Assembly (NCBI GenBank): GCA_012064385.1
Contig: QRDG01000027.1
Coordinates: 1,581,356-1,645,355, forward strand
Reading direction: 5' to 3'
Length of the DNA stretch: 64,000 nt
From: Puccinellia tenuiflora
Taxonomy: Eukaryota; Streptophyta; Magnoliopsida; Poales; Poaceae
The stretch's first letter is position 1; each line of letters begins with the position of its first letter. Shown piece after piece: positions 23,501 to 36,095 of the stretch. Both the position numbers and the translations under genes were made by a program. Below the pieces are notes generated by a model. It saw only the letters and a program-made list of their open reading frames with translations. It did not search any database and was not told the origin of the DNA.

Positions 23501-26500
23501 ACACATTGATTTCCCTCCTCGTTGTCGTTAATTTAGTAAGATGTTCTCGTATCTCACTCCATACTTATTGAAGACCTTTTCATTAGCTCCATGTCCAGGT
23601 TGTCGATCGTCTGTTTTGGTGGAGCATTGCCTCTTGATCACTACTTGGTCAAAATGGTTAAAAATCTGTTCAATTTTTTGAAAGAAAACAAAAGCATCGA
23701 GAGTGGCACTCCACCATACCTCCATGACCACTATTTCCACACTAATAGCATCAATCCTCAACTCGATATGAATCGACCAACTATACTAAAATGTCAACAA
23801 AGCGGACTTGTATCTTCGTTAATCTGATGTCAATTGAAGTGGTGCGATGAATTATGTCCACTTCGATACCATTTATGATGTTAGAGGGTTGGTGGACACA
23901 TGGACCAAGGTTTAGGGCGATGGCCAAGGAGAGTGCAAAGTATGGAAACCCTTCAGCATGTTATGCTCCTTTCTTATACATGATATGCTATGTTCCTTGA
24001 AGCATTATTTCATAAGGTGCCCAAAGGACGATGCTACCTCAAGGACACTTTAATGCTCAAGGCCTACATTTAAGGGTGAAGGATGATCGAGACCTTGAAT
24101 GGATTACGATAAGTTGGTCCTGGATGTAGTGAACTAGTGATTGACGGCTCACTACTACCCTCCACCGAGGAAGTACAAAGTAATCACTTCATTGGGTCAA
24201 AGTGGAGGCCATGTGTATTGATTGGCAGTTTGATGCATTTATTCCCCATGGCGGTACTTACGGGGCCAAATTGGACACCGGCTGCCATACACCCAATATA
24301 TGTATTCTAATTTTTTAATAAGTAAACATGCATCAAGATGGTCTAGTATATCAATTCCTTGGACTAAATTAAGGAACTAAATTGTTTTTACGGTCATGCC
24401 AGCACAATAGGAAATCTATGGGTCTAAATATGAGTTCTCGCATTCTACTTGCTTCTTATGCCATTACAAGCTTCTGGTCCTCCTCTCTTCGAATGAATCA
24501 TTATGGCTACTACATGGAAGCACCTCTTCGAGTTACACTCATGTTAGATCGACTAATGGAGCTACAAGCCTTGCTCTATGATGTGAGAGACATTGTGGAA
24601 CACTAACCACAAGGTTCTTGTAGCGAGCTCCCTTAAGAAGATCCAAATTTATGATTCCTTGACGACATACCCAAGATATTGTGAAATTATGTAACTTTAC
24701 AGACACTATGTTGTAATTTTGAATAATGTATGTAGTGAGTAATTGTGTTCACTTGTGAGATTCTTTATATGAGAGAATCAAGATGACAATCATCACCATA
24801 AGAAAACCAAAATTTATTGATTCAAAGCATATCTTCGGGCATATAACCTCATATGAGAAAATGATTTGTAACTTTTTGAGTCGTCATCTAGAAAAATCCT
24901 CTTCAGAAACTCTAATAAAAAGTACGGTATATCAATATAATGTGAATGTACAAAAAAACTAAAGAATTGCTTCGATGATAAGACAAAAATTTAAGCTATG
25001 AACACCCCCTATCCCCATTTAAAGGATATTCTACACAGATAATAGCATAGATAGAGGGGGTTGACATAACAATAATAGTTTCTAAGTTAAAAGGGCAAAT
25101 ATACGCATTATCTCATACTATGATGTTTTGGTTTAACAAACCACTAGACTACTACATAAGTTACTGAAAGCATCTCGCTGTCAGGACTATGTTACAGAAT
25201 AGGCATATTATTAAATCGGTCGACAAATTATAATACAAATGCTAATTATCGAAATGCTAATTATGGAACACACCATTCGTTGATGTGCTAGAGCATCATC
25301 GCAACAACTTCTCTTGTAGAATCCAGCTACTAACTATTGTCCCGTCAGTTGTTTTCATAGGAAAAAATCCTAATCTAACATGCTAATATTGCTCAACTAG
25401 CACGCCAAAATGAAACTCTGACACACTAGGATTTTACTCCAAACATCCATACATAGTTTTCTATCCCTGTTAGCCAAACAAGTCTTTCTATAGCAGCCCC
25501 CTACCAGAAGTTGCAACCTTGCTCATTTATCTTGACTATTAAAGTGGAGTTGGTTGTCGGTGGCGGTGGTGCCATACGTCTCTTTCCACCATGCAATCCT
25601 GAGTAATTAATTAATTTCCTTTAAAATTCAGACCTAGATTCCTAACAACGGAGAAGGAAAAGTGAGAATCGGGAGCAGTTAATTGCAAATCCTACTTAAT
25701 TAGCGTTAATTGATGCATATATGTTTTGGAATCTCTAAGGGATGTGCGTAGCAGGACACGGTTCATCAAGCATCTCATCCATAGAAGCACACTGGTATCT
25801 AGCTAGTTAGTTTAATGTCCGACTCACCACGTGATCGTACCCGAATCAACATCAGAGCAGATTGTGGGTTTGGTCGATGCGTCGGCCTAGACCTTTTGAG
25901 TACATGAGCCCCAAGGACCAAGATGGTTGGGACTACCGAAGACCTGGTTTCTCCTGTGATCATAGACTGAGACCAAAACTTGGTCCCATCTTAGGTTAAA
26001 GATCGTTCATGTAGGTGATCCATTCTGATCTCATAAATTAGTGGCTAAATTGGCAGTATTTGAGCGAAACTGCACTAATGAGCCAATGGCAGTCTGTCTG
26101 AAATGGCCACTAAAAATATCTGCGTTTGTTACGATTCGAACTCGGATTTGGCTGACAGGTGATAGAGGCGTAGAGTAACTCATCGCACATAACCAAGCTA
26201 GCAACATGGGTTTGTTGACTACAAAGAGGAAATATTTGTTATCAACCTCTGGTACCCTCTTATACTACAAAGAACAATTTGTTAAGATTTTCTAACAAAA
26301 GCATTAGTTTATCGTATCTATTTGTTTTTTTTTGTTGTATCTTATACTTAACTTAGCTTGAAGCTGTCTAACATCCTAATAATCCAAACAAAATTTACTT
26401 AGATAGCATATTTCTCAAATTGTATTTTTGAATAATCATCATTGTTTGTATCTGGATTGCATCTATGTTTCATGTCCTTGATGTATGTAATGGCTGATGA

Positions 26501-29500
26501 ATATATCATTAGTATCTAAAACACTTTAATTAAACGGTTTGCTAGTAGTTCTACTAATTAATCGATGAACCAACCACTTGACTGGTTTAACCACTGGTCT
26601 GGTTTGACTCAAACAAAGCCTTAGGAGCGAAATCATGCTGGCTGGGCTTTAGCACGAGGCTGGGTGGGCAAGTTTGGGTGGACCCTGTCCTGAAGTTTGT
26701 GCCAAAATTGTGGATTTACTTCATGGATCTTATAACAACCCAGAAGGTGGAGGTACCTTGATTTTTACTTAAAAGTGAGTATATAGTCACCAGTAGCAAA
26801 GGAAGGCATACCATTCTAATTACATGGGTGGTACCCAATGTTAGGGGTTAGGTTTAGGGTTCGTTGACATCCCACGACTCTAGTGAGCAGCATTTATCTT
26901 ACGGTGTTTGACGCTGTCTGTGAGATTGTATAAAGACAATAGCAGCGGTCGTTAAACTTGCACTTTAGGTTGGTCGGGTGTGTGGGATGGGGGGGTTGCG
27001 GGCTGCGGCGGTAGCAGATAGAGAGATGGTTTGGTGCAGCGAGGGCGCTGAGTGTTGTGCTAGAGTCTATATGCGGTGTAGACGTGTAGTTGCTTATGGA
27101 TATTTCCTGGCAATAGCGCATTACTAACACCCTTAAGGAAACACATTAACAGGCCAATCTGGTTTCATTGCCGAGCCTTTCTCAGGTGAGCTGACCCTTG
27201 CCAATATGGGTTAGGTTTATCATATATTTGAGTTTGTGAAAATAGATCTCACTGTTCCAATTTTTTATATTTTGAGTTTGTGAAAACTACTCTGCATGGA
27301 ATATTTCTCTACAGAATGTTTTGTACATGAAAGTTACCTTTGAGGAATTTTTCTATATTTGAGTCAACATTAATTGTGATCCACCGAGCAGTTAGCAGTT
27401 AGAATCACAGAGGTAACATATGTGTGGAATTTACCCTCGAACTAGCATACCATCGTGAGTATTTTGCTTCTTTTGACATTGCTGTTTTGCCTGTTCAAGT
27501 ATTGCACCATTAGCAATTCCCGTTTTGGAAATGAAAATTGCCGTTTCGATTTCAGGTTGATTCAAGCAGTGAAGTGTTAACTCCAGATCATCAGAAGTTG
27601 CCTAGAAATGCTGACGCAGGCAGAGATGCCAATGACTTCACAGTACAAGCACAACCGCCTATGCAGCCTACAAAAGAACGAACTTTCATGGACCTGCTAC
27701 TGGGAGATGAAGATTTTGATCTACCGCCATATGTTCCAGAAGACGCCAGTTCCTACAGTTCACCATCAAGGATTGAGGTTCCACCAATGAGTTTGGTGGA
27801 CAACAGTACAGAAGAAAGTGCTGAGAGGAAACATCCAGGAAAAGTTTGCCATAGTGAAAACATTGTGTCTGGCTCTAGAGCTGGTTCAGGTCCAGAGTTT
27901 TCAGTTTCCCAAGTGTACACTTATGCTTCTTCGATTCTTGCCAGGCCAGTGGCAATTGATGTGGCATGTAATCGTGCATCGGTTGACCCAGACGAGGAAA
28001 TTGCCTACAGACTCTGGCATCAGTCCCTAGAGGCTATGAAGAATCAGTATGCTCTTGATATTGAGATGGCATATTCTGGGAGCCTTCCACTAGATACAAA
28101 TGATCCTGGAGATGGGATGATTTCTGATTTTTCTGAAATCCAACATTCCAGTAATATCCATAACTCTGGCCATGTACTGAACAACGAAAAATTTGAGTTG
28201 CATTCCCTTCTTGAGGAGATAAAAAATCCACTGAACCATTCAATGCAGCTCATTCATATCAAGGGTCATGTACCTTCTCTCAGGTGCACATAACTCATGC
28301 AACCCTCAAGTTCATTATTACTTATTAGATTTATTCTCACAAGTGCTAAGCAGTAGTTTTGGTCAGTATGCCCAACCAGCTGTACTCTGTGACCTGCGAA
28401 GCAATTGTCACCTTATATGGCTGAGACATCCATTACCCTTTGTTGTATTTTGCGTGCAGTGTTGATCCAGTTGGGAGCCGCTTTATTCAGAAGATGCTCG
28501 ACGCAGCAACTACTGGAGAAATAACTATGCTATATAAAGAAATTGTGCCTCAGGTTTGCACACTGGCAAAGGACGCCTTTGCCAATTATGCCATCCAGAA
28601 GGTTTTGTCTTCCAACTCTTATGGTCTTTCATAACTTGAATCTTTGAGGATGTTTGGCTTAACTAAGCATATACTCTCGTCCTTACCTTTGATCAGCTTC
28701 TTGAGCATGGACCACCAATTAGCATTAGGAAACTCACTGGCCATCTAATCGAGCAGGTGGTAGACCTAAGCCTTCACGCAATTGCTTGTCGAGTGATCCA
28801 GAAGGTATACTGAATACTGTTCATTTTCCTAACATCTAATGTAGGAAAGCATTAAGATCTGTCTATGGAGTGCAAAGCTGTGCTTCTATATTTGAAAGGC
28901 CTGTGATGTTACTCTCATATAAGTTAGAACACTTAATTTGTTCACTTTCCGTTGTTAAGGGGTTCTTTATGTTTAGATAGCTTCTGCTCTAAATATCATG
29001 TAAGTATGGAATGCATAAATTAGTTCAAGCTGATGTTTGTTTCCTAATTAAGTCGGTAGTTTGGTACCACGGTGTGCCATATTTTTTTTGCAGTGAATTC
29101 GATCACTGATCAGTAACTTCCTTATTGATCTGGTCTCTTTTGCCAGGCTTTTGAAATAAGTGAGATTGATCAGCAGATAGAGATGGCCAAGGAGCTTGGT
29201 AGCAACCTGTTGAAATGTGCACGTGACACACATGCAAACTACGTCGTTAATAAATGTATAGAGTGTGTGCCAGCACAGTATAACCGATTCCTCTATGCAA
29301 GTTTATGTGGGAAGGTCAAGCTATTGTCTTCACATCCTTCCGGATGCCGTGTCGTTATGGTATGAACATTGCATTTTTACTGCTTCCTATCTTTTCACAT
29401 TATTTTGTATGGGCTACATTACTCTTCTCACCCTTGTATTCTTCCCAGAAAGTGCTGGAGTTCTGCAAGGATGCACAAATTATGCATGCTTTAGTCGAGG

Positions 29501-30160
29501 AAATCGCAGAATGTGCCAACGAGCTTTCGGTAGACCCGTTTGGAAACTACGTTGTGCAGGTAAAGTGTGGAGTGATTTGTAACTGATGAAATAAATCTCT
29601 CGGCGAAAAGAAAACTTCACCTGCATTTTTTACGGACGTGTTGCAGTATGTTGTGGAGCATGGAGGGCCCCGTAACCGGGGAACCATTGTGCGTAAATTT
29701 GCTGGGTGGATTGTGCACATGAGCCGCCAGAAGCACTCTTCCAATGTGGTCGAGAAGTGCCTAATCCACGGCAGCCACCACGATCGCCGGCTGATCATAA
29801 ACGAGACCCTTTATGCCGGGGGTGCTCGAAACACCGATCATCTCCTGGTCTGCCTCATGTCAAGATCTTGCCATTGTTGCTCTACATGCCTAGCAAACTG
29901 TAGATTGCTAATCTTGTGTGGTTGCCTGCTTGCTCGTGCAGGGTATGATGATCCACCGGTTCGCCAACTATGTGGTGCAGACCATGATTGGCGTTGCGGA
30001 TGAGTGGCAATTCAACGTGATCGTAGACGTGGTGAGGCGCAATGTGGGCAAGCTGGTCACATACACCCACGGGAGGCACGTGATTACGCAAGCCGAGAAG
30101 GTCGTCAATGCCAGGGCGGGACTCCTCAGCGGCTCAGCTCCATTGCGAAACCTGGTGTGA
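20518..30160 (+). CDS. Pumilio (PUF) family RNA-binding protein, eight exons
   Basis: PUF proteins bind short motifs in mRNA 3' UTRs and repress or destabilise the message. Exons: 20518-20688, 27556-28283, 28460-28601, 28697-28804, 29147-29359, 29449-29559, 29647-29847, 29942-30160. All introns are GT-AG, all joins keep frame, and the product is 630 aa. Residues 1-300 are a hydrophilic, acidic N-terminal region (with a DLLLGDEDFDLPPY stretch). Residues 301-630 are the PUF domain with eight repeats whose base-reading pentapeptides are SRFIQ (306-310), NYAIQ (342-346), CRVIQ (378-382), NYVVN (414-418), CRVVM (450-454), NYVVQ (487-491), SNVVE (523-527) and NYVVQ (567-571). Repeats 4 and 5 lack the usual Gln. 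Exon 1 is inferred from a good ATG, matching phase 0 and a clean donor; it is the least certain part. The last donor (CTG/GTCTGC) is weak. Confidence 0.85.
21780..21905 (+). pseudogene. LINE reverse-transcriptase C-terminal scrap
   Basis: One short frame reads RKGLHALITLGCWELWKDRK, resembling the 'LITLxxWxLWKxRN' segment at the C-terminus of plant L1-type LINE ORF2 (zf-RVT region). Neighbouring frames are broken. It lies within Pumilio intron 1. Confidence 0.45.
22693..22878. mobile_element. hAT-type MITE with perfect TIR and 8-bp TSD
   Basis: 186 bp with perfect 15-bp terminal inverted repeats (CAGGGACGGAACCAG ... CTGGTTCCGTCCCTG). Both sides carry the 8-bp duplication AGCATCAC (22685-22692 and 22879-22886). 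Size, CAGGG-type ends and 8-bp duplication are those of a non-autonomous hAT element. It sits in Pumilio intron 1 and has no coding capacity. Confidence 0.95.
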
Positions 30161-30689
30161 GGTCACAGAAGTAATAATCTACCTGTGGAAGACTGGAACT
30201 TACCTACTATACAATCTGAGCACCCTTGGTAAGTGTGGCGATATAGGCAGAAAAACACCAGGGAGCTACCCTGGAATATGACACTCATCGTAAGGATTTT
30301 GCTCGAAGACAAAACACCGTGTGTCGATGCATCAGTTGCAAGATTGGAGTTGATAACTCCCCCAGTGAGCTGTGGTGCAGTGTATACCTCTAGTTTCTGT
30401 CGTGGACTATATGGAGGGTTTGAATTACTGTGTTACAACTTACGACGCAAGAGCTGGATGAGATTATCAGAAAAACTGCTATGAACTTATCTTGGTCAGA
30501 TACTCAGATACATATGAATGCTTCAAGAGTAGGCCTCTTGCTCGTTTTTTCTTTTTCTTTTCAAGAACACACAAAAAAGAAGTGTGTTGTTTTCATTGAG
30601 ATTGGAGAAGGTTTACATACAGGAATTTATGCGGTCCGCGGGCAACTTCAGAGACTCAGAGTAGTACATGAAATCTGGTGTAGTTTGCA

Positions 30690-31773
30690 CCAAAAATAAA
30701 TCTGGCCTACTCTTCAAGAAGCGCTCCGTTATCTGCACCGGCGGCCAGTCCGCGCCATGCCGCACCGGGACGAGCAGGTGTACCGGTGGCGGCCCGCGCT
30801 CCGTCGCCGGGCTGTCCCACACCCACTCGGCGACCACAAAGAGGACCTGCTCTGGTAGCACGGCCACCGTCTCGGGTTCGCGACCGTGCCATCCACCGCG
30901 GCGCCTGCTCGTCCCGGTGCGGCTGCCTACACAAGTACGCGCGGTCGTGGTCATCTACGTCCTGCTCCATGCCCTTCGCCTACAGGCTGTAGAAGCTCCC
31001 CAAGGCGGCGGCAGAGGCGAAGCGGAAGTGCAGCGGCAGGGCGTCTATGCACGCGAGCGCCATCGCCATGACGTCGGCGCTCTCCGACACGGCGAGCTCC
31101 ACGAACAGCTCGATCTTCTCGCCCGTGGCGACGTCCACGTAGAGGAAGACGACCTGCGCCCGAGGCCTGTGCGTCTGAGACGTGAGGTCGGGGAACGCGA
31201 ACGCGTGTGCCGTGGCAGCAGCGCTCCACGGCGACCTGGCGGAGGAGCAGGACGCTCTCCGGGCGAGAAGCGACGCCGCCAGCGGCTGGAACGGCACGAA
31301 ACGCTTGGCGCAGCCGCCGCACTCGACGAGCCTCATGAAGTCGCCGACGCCGTCGGCCAGCCTCTCGAACCGCCGCACCGCGTCCATCCTCAGCTGCTTG
31401 CTGCCGTCAAAGGCGAACAGCTTCTTGCTCTCAAGGGCGACGCGCGTCGGTAGCCACCGACGGCACGCGTCCTCCTCCTCGGCGACGACGCGGCCGTGCT
31501 TGTGGGCCCATAGGGCGCGCTCGCCCTCCGCGGCGGCGTACATGAGCTTGTCGCGCCACTGGACGAGCGGCCGGTTGGTGATGTGCCAGTCGTCAGCCTC
31601 CTCGATGGCGGCCTGGATCCTGAGCAGGGCCACCTCCATGGCTCCATCCTCTCCTCGTTCTCTCTGCAGCAAGCGTCCTCCGCGCGCCGGCCGATCAGGT
31701 ATGAGCATATCCTGCTCACGGCCTCGCCGACCACCGCTGAGCCGACGATCTCCCTAGCTGACAGCTCGGGCAT
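30690..31773 (-). pseudogene. Broken Rx-N-like protein gene (paralogue of 51432-52700)
   Basis: The minus strand starts MPELSAREIVGSAVVGEAVS, almost the same as the intact gene at 51432, and tracks it to about the ERFL motif. Lesions: an 8-bp insertion (near 31640-31647, a CTCCAT duplication) that shifts frame just after residue 40; a stop TAG at 30980-30982 where the paralogue has Gln; and a further frame change near 30890-30950. After that LPEQVLFVVAEW continues in another frame, and the last ~90 residues of the paralogue are not recognisable. A shorter protein from the second ATG (about 31639 to 30980, about 220 aa) stays open, so a truncated product is conceivable. It is convergent with the Pumilio gene, 0.5 kb from its stop. 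Confidence 0.85.
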
Positions 31774-31779
31774 ACGTTG

Positions 31780-32787
31780 CTCTGCTCGGTATTCTAAAAA
31801 TACTTGCACTGTTGATAATATGTTATGATCCTGGGCAATATGCGGAGTCTGGCCGGAGCAGATGCCGCCCTGGGCAGAGACGCATTTTCCCATTGATTGG
31901 TGTACTGAACGAAGAAAATGATGTTTGCGGAAGACACGAGGAGGAACAGTTGGGTTGAAGCAGACTGTTGCTCAGGAAAATGCTCAAACCTATATATAAA
32001 TACAGTTCTTAGATAATACTGTATGTTCAGAAAATAATACATATAGATTGTGTACTTGTAAGCATAAAGAAAGAAAATTATATTTCTGCAATGTTGAGAA
32101 AGCATGCTTTCAACATATTTTTATGTAAGGCTCATTAATTTTTGACGGTTTATCCGCACCAAATATCCACTTCATTTTATTTTGTATGACTCTGAAAAAT
32201 TATCTAAGCAGCTGTGCTTATATATTAATACACTAAATCTGAACTAACAAAGAACTACTTTTGTAAATCAAATGCATGATTAATAACAAAGAAGAACGCC
32301 CGGAAATCAACCAAATAAATGCAGATAATTGTGAAATAAAATAAAGGAATGGCTAAATAGTAGGTGTAAAGTTCCGTCGCTTTTGGTTAATGGTGTTTTA
32401 GTCCATTTGTATGTTTTTTCAATTACCTCTAAAAAAATTCAATCATATTATCATTATTACCTTTTATTTTGAAGTTTCTATAATTCTTGCAGTTGCGCTT
32501 TTTATTGTGGTATGAACATTTGCATTTTTGCAAATTGGTTTCGGTATACGGCCGCGGGGCAGAAAAGTGGTTGACGAATTTAAATATGGCACACGCTAAC
32601 TCGCTAAGCACACGAACGGAGCATTTTGTGTGGGCTATGACATATCGCTTACAATACAAATTCAAAGACATCAACTTTTACAGCTAGCTTGTGTAAGTGA
32701 TGTCCTGAACATCACCCACGATTAGGTCAGAAGAAACACGTGGGCTATTTCGCATACGATTTATTTACATATGTATTTTTTGTTGAT
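31780..32787. other. Unassigned intergenic DNA
   Basis: AT-rich upstream flank of the broken Rx-N-like gene. No coding frame or element end recognised. Confidence 0.5.
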
Positions 32788-33512
32788 TAGTGATCAAGAA
32801 TAAAATCTTGACCAAAGCAAACCTGTTGAAGACGGGCTGGAAAAAAGTTGATCCATGTGAATTTTGTGATGAAAATGAGACAATGGGTCACTTGTTCTTC
32901 AGATGCTCTTTAGCTAAATATGTTTGGAGCGTACTAGGGGTTTCTTTTCATACTAGCTATACCCCCACTTGCTTTGGAGATTTATGCAACGTCTGGTTCA
33001 ATGCTTTTAGGGGGCGTGATAGATTTGCTGTGATTTTGGGATCTATTGCTGCTGTCTGGGCTATCTGGAAGACAAGAAATAAGTCTTGCTTCCAAAAGAT
33101 AAGACCAGGGGATCCCACAAATGTTATACTCTTAATTTGCAATCTGATTAACACTTGGGCGAAACTACAGGGAGAAAAACTACGACAGCTTCTGCTACAG
33201 GGGACTAAGAGGATGGCGAAGGTGGCGCATGATATCTTTGGGCGGGATCATGGATGGGACCCGATCCGAAGAAGGATAACTCAATAGTTCTTCCTGTGCG
33301 CCGCTTTCTGGTCCTGCTTTGGTTTGCTCTGTTTGGTGGACACCTTGTAGAAGCTATTTAGTGTTCTATTTTATCAGTAGAGTTTTGACAGAAGACAGGG
33401 GCTTGTCCTGTGAACTGCCTAAGTGGGGATGTGTGATCACCATGACCTGACACTTCAATTTCTCGAATGAAATTGGGGGCCCGTTTGGGGTCCTTCCGTC
33501 TAAAAAAAAAAA
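32788..33512 (+). mobile_element. 5'-truncated LINE with zf-RVT domain and poly(A) tail
   Basis: An open frame (32790-33287, 165 codons) encodes the C-terminus of an L1-type ORF2. It has CEFC (CX2C) followed by HLFFRC (HX4C), the reverse-transcriptase zinc-binding motif, then AVWAIWKTRNKSCFQ, the usual WxxWKxRN block. A short 3' UTR ends in 11 A's (33502-33512). The reverse transcriptase and endonuclease are missing. No clear target duplication was found, so the 5' edge is approximate. Confidence 0.85.
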
Positions 33513-34504
33513 TTCGTCTGCAAAGTGTCATGACATCATGTTTCTTTCAATCCAACCATGTGTGTAATGTTAGATACATTTTGCCAATAATGATAGTGTG
33601 CGACTCTATGAAACTTCGTAAACGGTAATTCATTTGACACATGTTTTTTTCACGGTTCGCGAAATGAAAATATTATTAGAGAACTGTTATTTAGCGTTTA
33701 TCTTCCAGCCTCACTTTTCTGCAATTTTATCAGCTCATGTCTTTCTACGCTCGTCTATAAATATTAGGACCACCGTTGGGTGGTGCGCTCTATGCCTTGG
33801 TAGAAGTCCAACATTTGTGATGAGATATGATACATGAACATCAAGCGGCGCGAGCGCATGAAGCGCCTTGAGCGCCTATGGTGGGCATACCGTCTGCTCC
33901 TCCCCCCCCCCCCCCCCCCCCGGCTTGTTGTCCAGCTCCATACCCTCGCCGATAGAGGTGGCGGAGCAGCACTCCCCGCAACCTGGCTGAGCACGGGCTT
34001 CGGGATCCCCGTCGTCGCATCGCCGGCTCACGTCGTGCTCTCTTGCCCCTCTGTCATTTCCTCGTTCCCCTGCTCGTCGCACGAGCTCATCCCCTGCATG
34101 AAGATAGAGGAGGAGCACCACCGGACACGTGAAGCAGCGAAGGAGAGGGAAGTAGCGCGCGGAGCAGCGACGGTGAGGGCGTTGAGGAGGCGCCAAGAAG
34201 CAGCAGAGAGTCACCACTGGCGCGCGAAGTAACAATGGAGAGGAGGAGGAGACAGTTCGCCCACGAGCCGGCGACGTATGACGACGAGTCTGGCCCGAGC
34301 AAGACTTAGATTAGGTTTTGTATCAGTTTTATTTAAATATTTTGGGTTAAATTTAGTTTAAATTTCATTGTGAAAATCATTAAATTTCAATAAAATTTGA
34401 GCCGTTTGTTCTAAATTTGACTACTCTTTTTTTTAAAAAATTACGTGTGGTGCCACTGGAGGCCGCCGCCCCAGTCGGGCTGGACATGTGTCCAGACGCC
34501 TGCA
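33513..34504. other. Unassigned DNA with 20-base poly-C run
   Basis: Contains a C run at 33902-33921 inside a GC-rich patch (33830-34300) with short overlapping frames on both strands and no recognisable domain. It could be gene debris or transposon DNA. The AT-rich 34310-34430 part has no features. Confidence 0.5.
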
Positions 34505-34575
34505 TTTTTTTATTTTAGAAATGGGGAGCTACCCAGCCTCTGCATCAAAATGATGCATACGGCTGCTTTATTTCA
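34505..34575 (-). mobile_element. LINE 3'-tail scrap
   Basis: On the minus strand it reads GCCGTATGCATCATTTTGAT then GCAGAGGCTGGGTAGCTCCC and CATTTC before an A-rich end (T run at 34507-34513). This is the common 3' end of grass L1 LINEs as I remember it. Only about 70 bp is present. Confidence 0.5.
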
Positions 34576-35022
34576 AAAATGCCGGACTTAACCTATGGCG
34601 CTCGACCAAATGAAGTTTGGAGAATCATGTAAACGTCGGGCAGATGGTTCTTCAGCCAAAAGTTGTGTCCGGCCGTGTCCTCTATGTACATCACCGATCA
34701 AAATTTACAGCAGATATGTTCTTCCTCGACGAATGACAGAGAAAAAATTGTCAGGTGGCCTCAGCGCCAGGCCCTACCCCCTGCAGCCACGCATCATAAA
34801 AAAAGTGGGTCGTGCGGCTTGCGCCCTCCAAACGTACTTTTTCGTGAGGGCAGGGAAGAGGTCATGGTTAACCGGAAGATATGTTGAAGTGCGAAGTTTC
34901 TTCGTTCAACGGAAGATGGCGCTGAAACGACGAAATCACGTATGACCAGGACATGGGCTTCATCCTGACCTGGACATGCGCTTCATGCATCTTCCGTTTG
35001 AATGGTTAAAAGTCAACATCTA

Positions 35023-36095
35023 TCTATATATAAAAGACGAGCGAAATCGCGAACGGAGAGGCCTCCTGCTACTGTTCTTACTACAGTATGCACTGTAGAT
35101 TGTACAGTAGCTACAGTGCCCGCGATCCCGGCCGTCCGCTGAAGATCCGACGGCCAGCAGACGCGTCGACGACGCTTTTGCAGAAAAACCCTTCAGAAAC
35201 AGAGAAATAAAACCCGCAGTCCACTACAACGCGCTGCGAGGGACCTCAATGTGAATACCGAAAAATACACGGACGTTTTTGTAAAATAACCCGCATAATC
35301 CTCTCCCCCTCCCCTCTCCTCTCCTCTCTCCCGCGCGGCCGGAACTCGCCGCCGCCGCCGACGCGAATCGCCGCCGCTACGCACCTCTCCGCACAAATCG
35401 GCCGACGCAGCACGCTCCGCCGTCACGTCCTCTCCGTCCTCGACGGCCATTGCGTGCTGGGGCGGCCACGTCGCGCCGGTTTCCTCGCCGCCGTGCCCGC
35501 AGACCTCCGCCGCGTGCCCACGCCACCGGCGATGCTCCGGCCGCCTAAAAGTGGCGGCGACGGCGCTTGCGGGTCCACGCGGCCACGCGTGCTCGCCACG
35601 CGCACGCTGGCGTCCCAGCACGCGGCGGTGCGACGCCGGCATGGTCGGCGCGGCCACGGCAGGGTCCGGCCGTCGTTGACGTCACCGCGTCGTTCGCACG
35701 GCCCTGGGCTGGGCTGCCGATCTGCTTCCTGGGCTGGGCTGCTTCCTTGGCGGCCCGCTTAGCCTTTCTTTTTTTTTTCCCCTACAATCTGTCCTTTTTC
35801 TTATTTACAAAATTGGACTAACTTCAAAAAAAAAATGTAAAAAAAAAAATAGAACAGATATTTCCAATGCTTTATAACCTTTTTCAAGAAATTACATACC
35901 ACAAAACTTCGAAATTGTACATGACGGCTCATTTGACACCTTCACAGCAATTTTTTTTAAAAAAAAAAAACATCGATTTCACAAATACCGACCGAATTCA
36001 AATAGTACTAGCAACACCATTCAAAATGACCGTCCAGATAAAAGAATTTGATGCAACAACCCATATTTGTATCATGGCCTTCAAATTATCAACTA
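35023..36095 (+). repeat. Helitron 5'-end unit 1 (1073 bp)
   Basis: Starts at the Helitron terminus, followed by palindromic ACAGTA/TACTGT-type motifs, a GC-rich segment (about 35330-35720), two A-runs and the end motif CCTTCAAATTATCAA. It is nearly identical to unit 3 (shared AAATAAAACCCGC and GAAAAATACAC). Confidence 0.93.

Larger units (their letters stand above)
20689..27555 (+). other. Intron 1 of the Pumilio gene (6.9 kb)
   Basis: Runs from a GTAACT donor to a TTTCAG acceptor. It holds a GC-rich (GGC)n patch at about 21250-21290, a LINE scrap at 21780-21905, a hAT-type MITE at 22693-22878 and otherwise AT-rich DNA with no coding frame I can support (22900-27500). If exon 1 is wrong, the true first exon must lie somewhere in this interval or upstream. 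Confidence 0.55.

Noticed and set aside
23528..24606. Genes inside Pumilio intron 1
   Set aside because: Short frames on both strands without domains or consistent splice signals.
26125..26215. tRNA gene or SINE on the minus strand
   Set aside because: GAGTTCGAATC resembles a B box, but no cloverleaf could be folded and no A-box, tail or target duplication was found.
27538..27555. Start of the Pumilio coding region at 27538
   Set aside because: It would begin with TTG, and the bases before 27556 are a polypyrimidine-AG splice acceptor.
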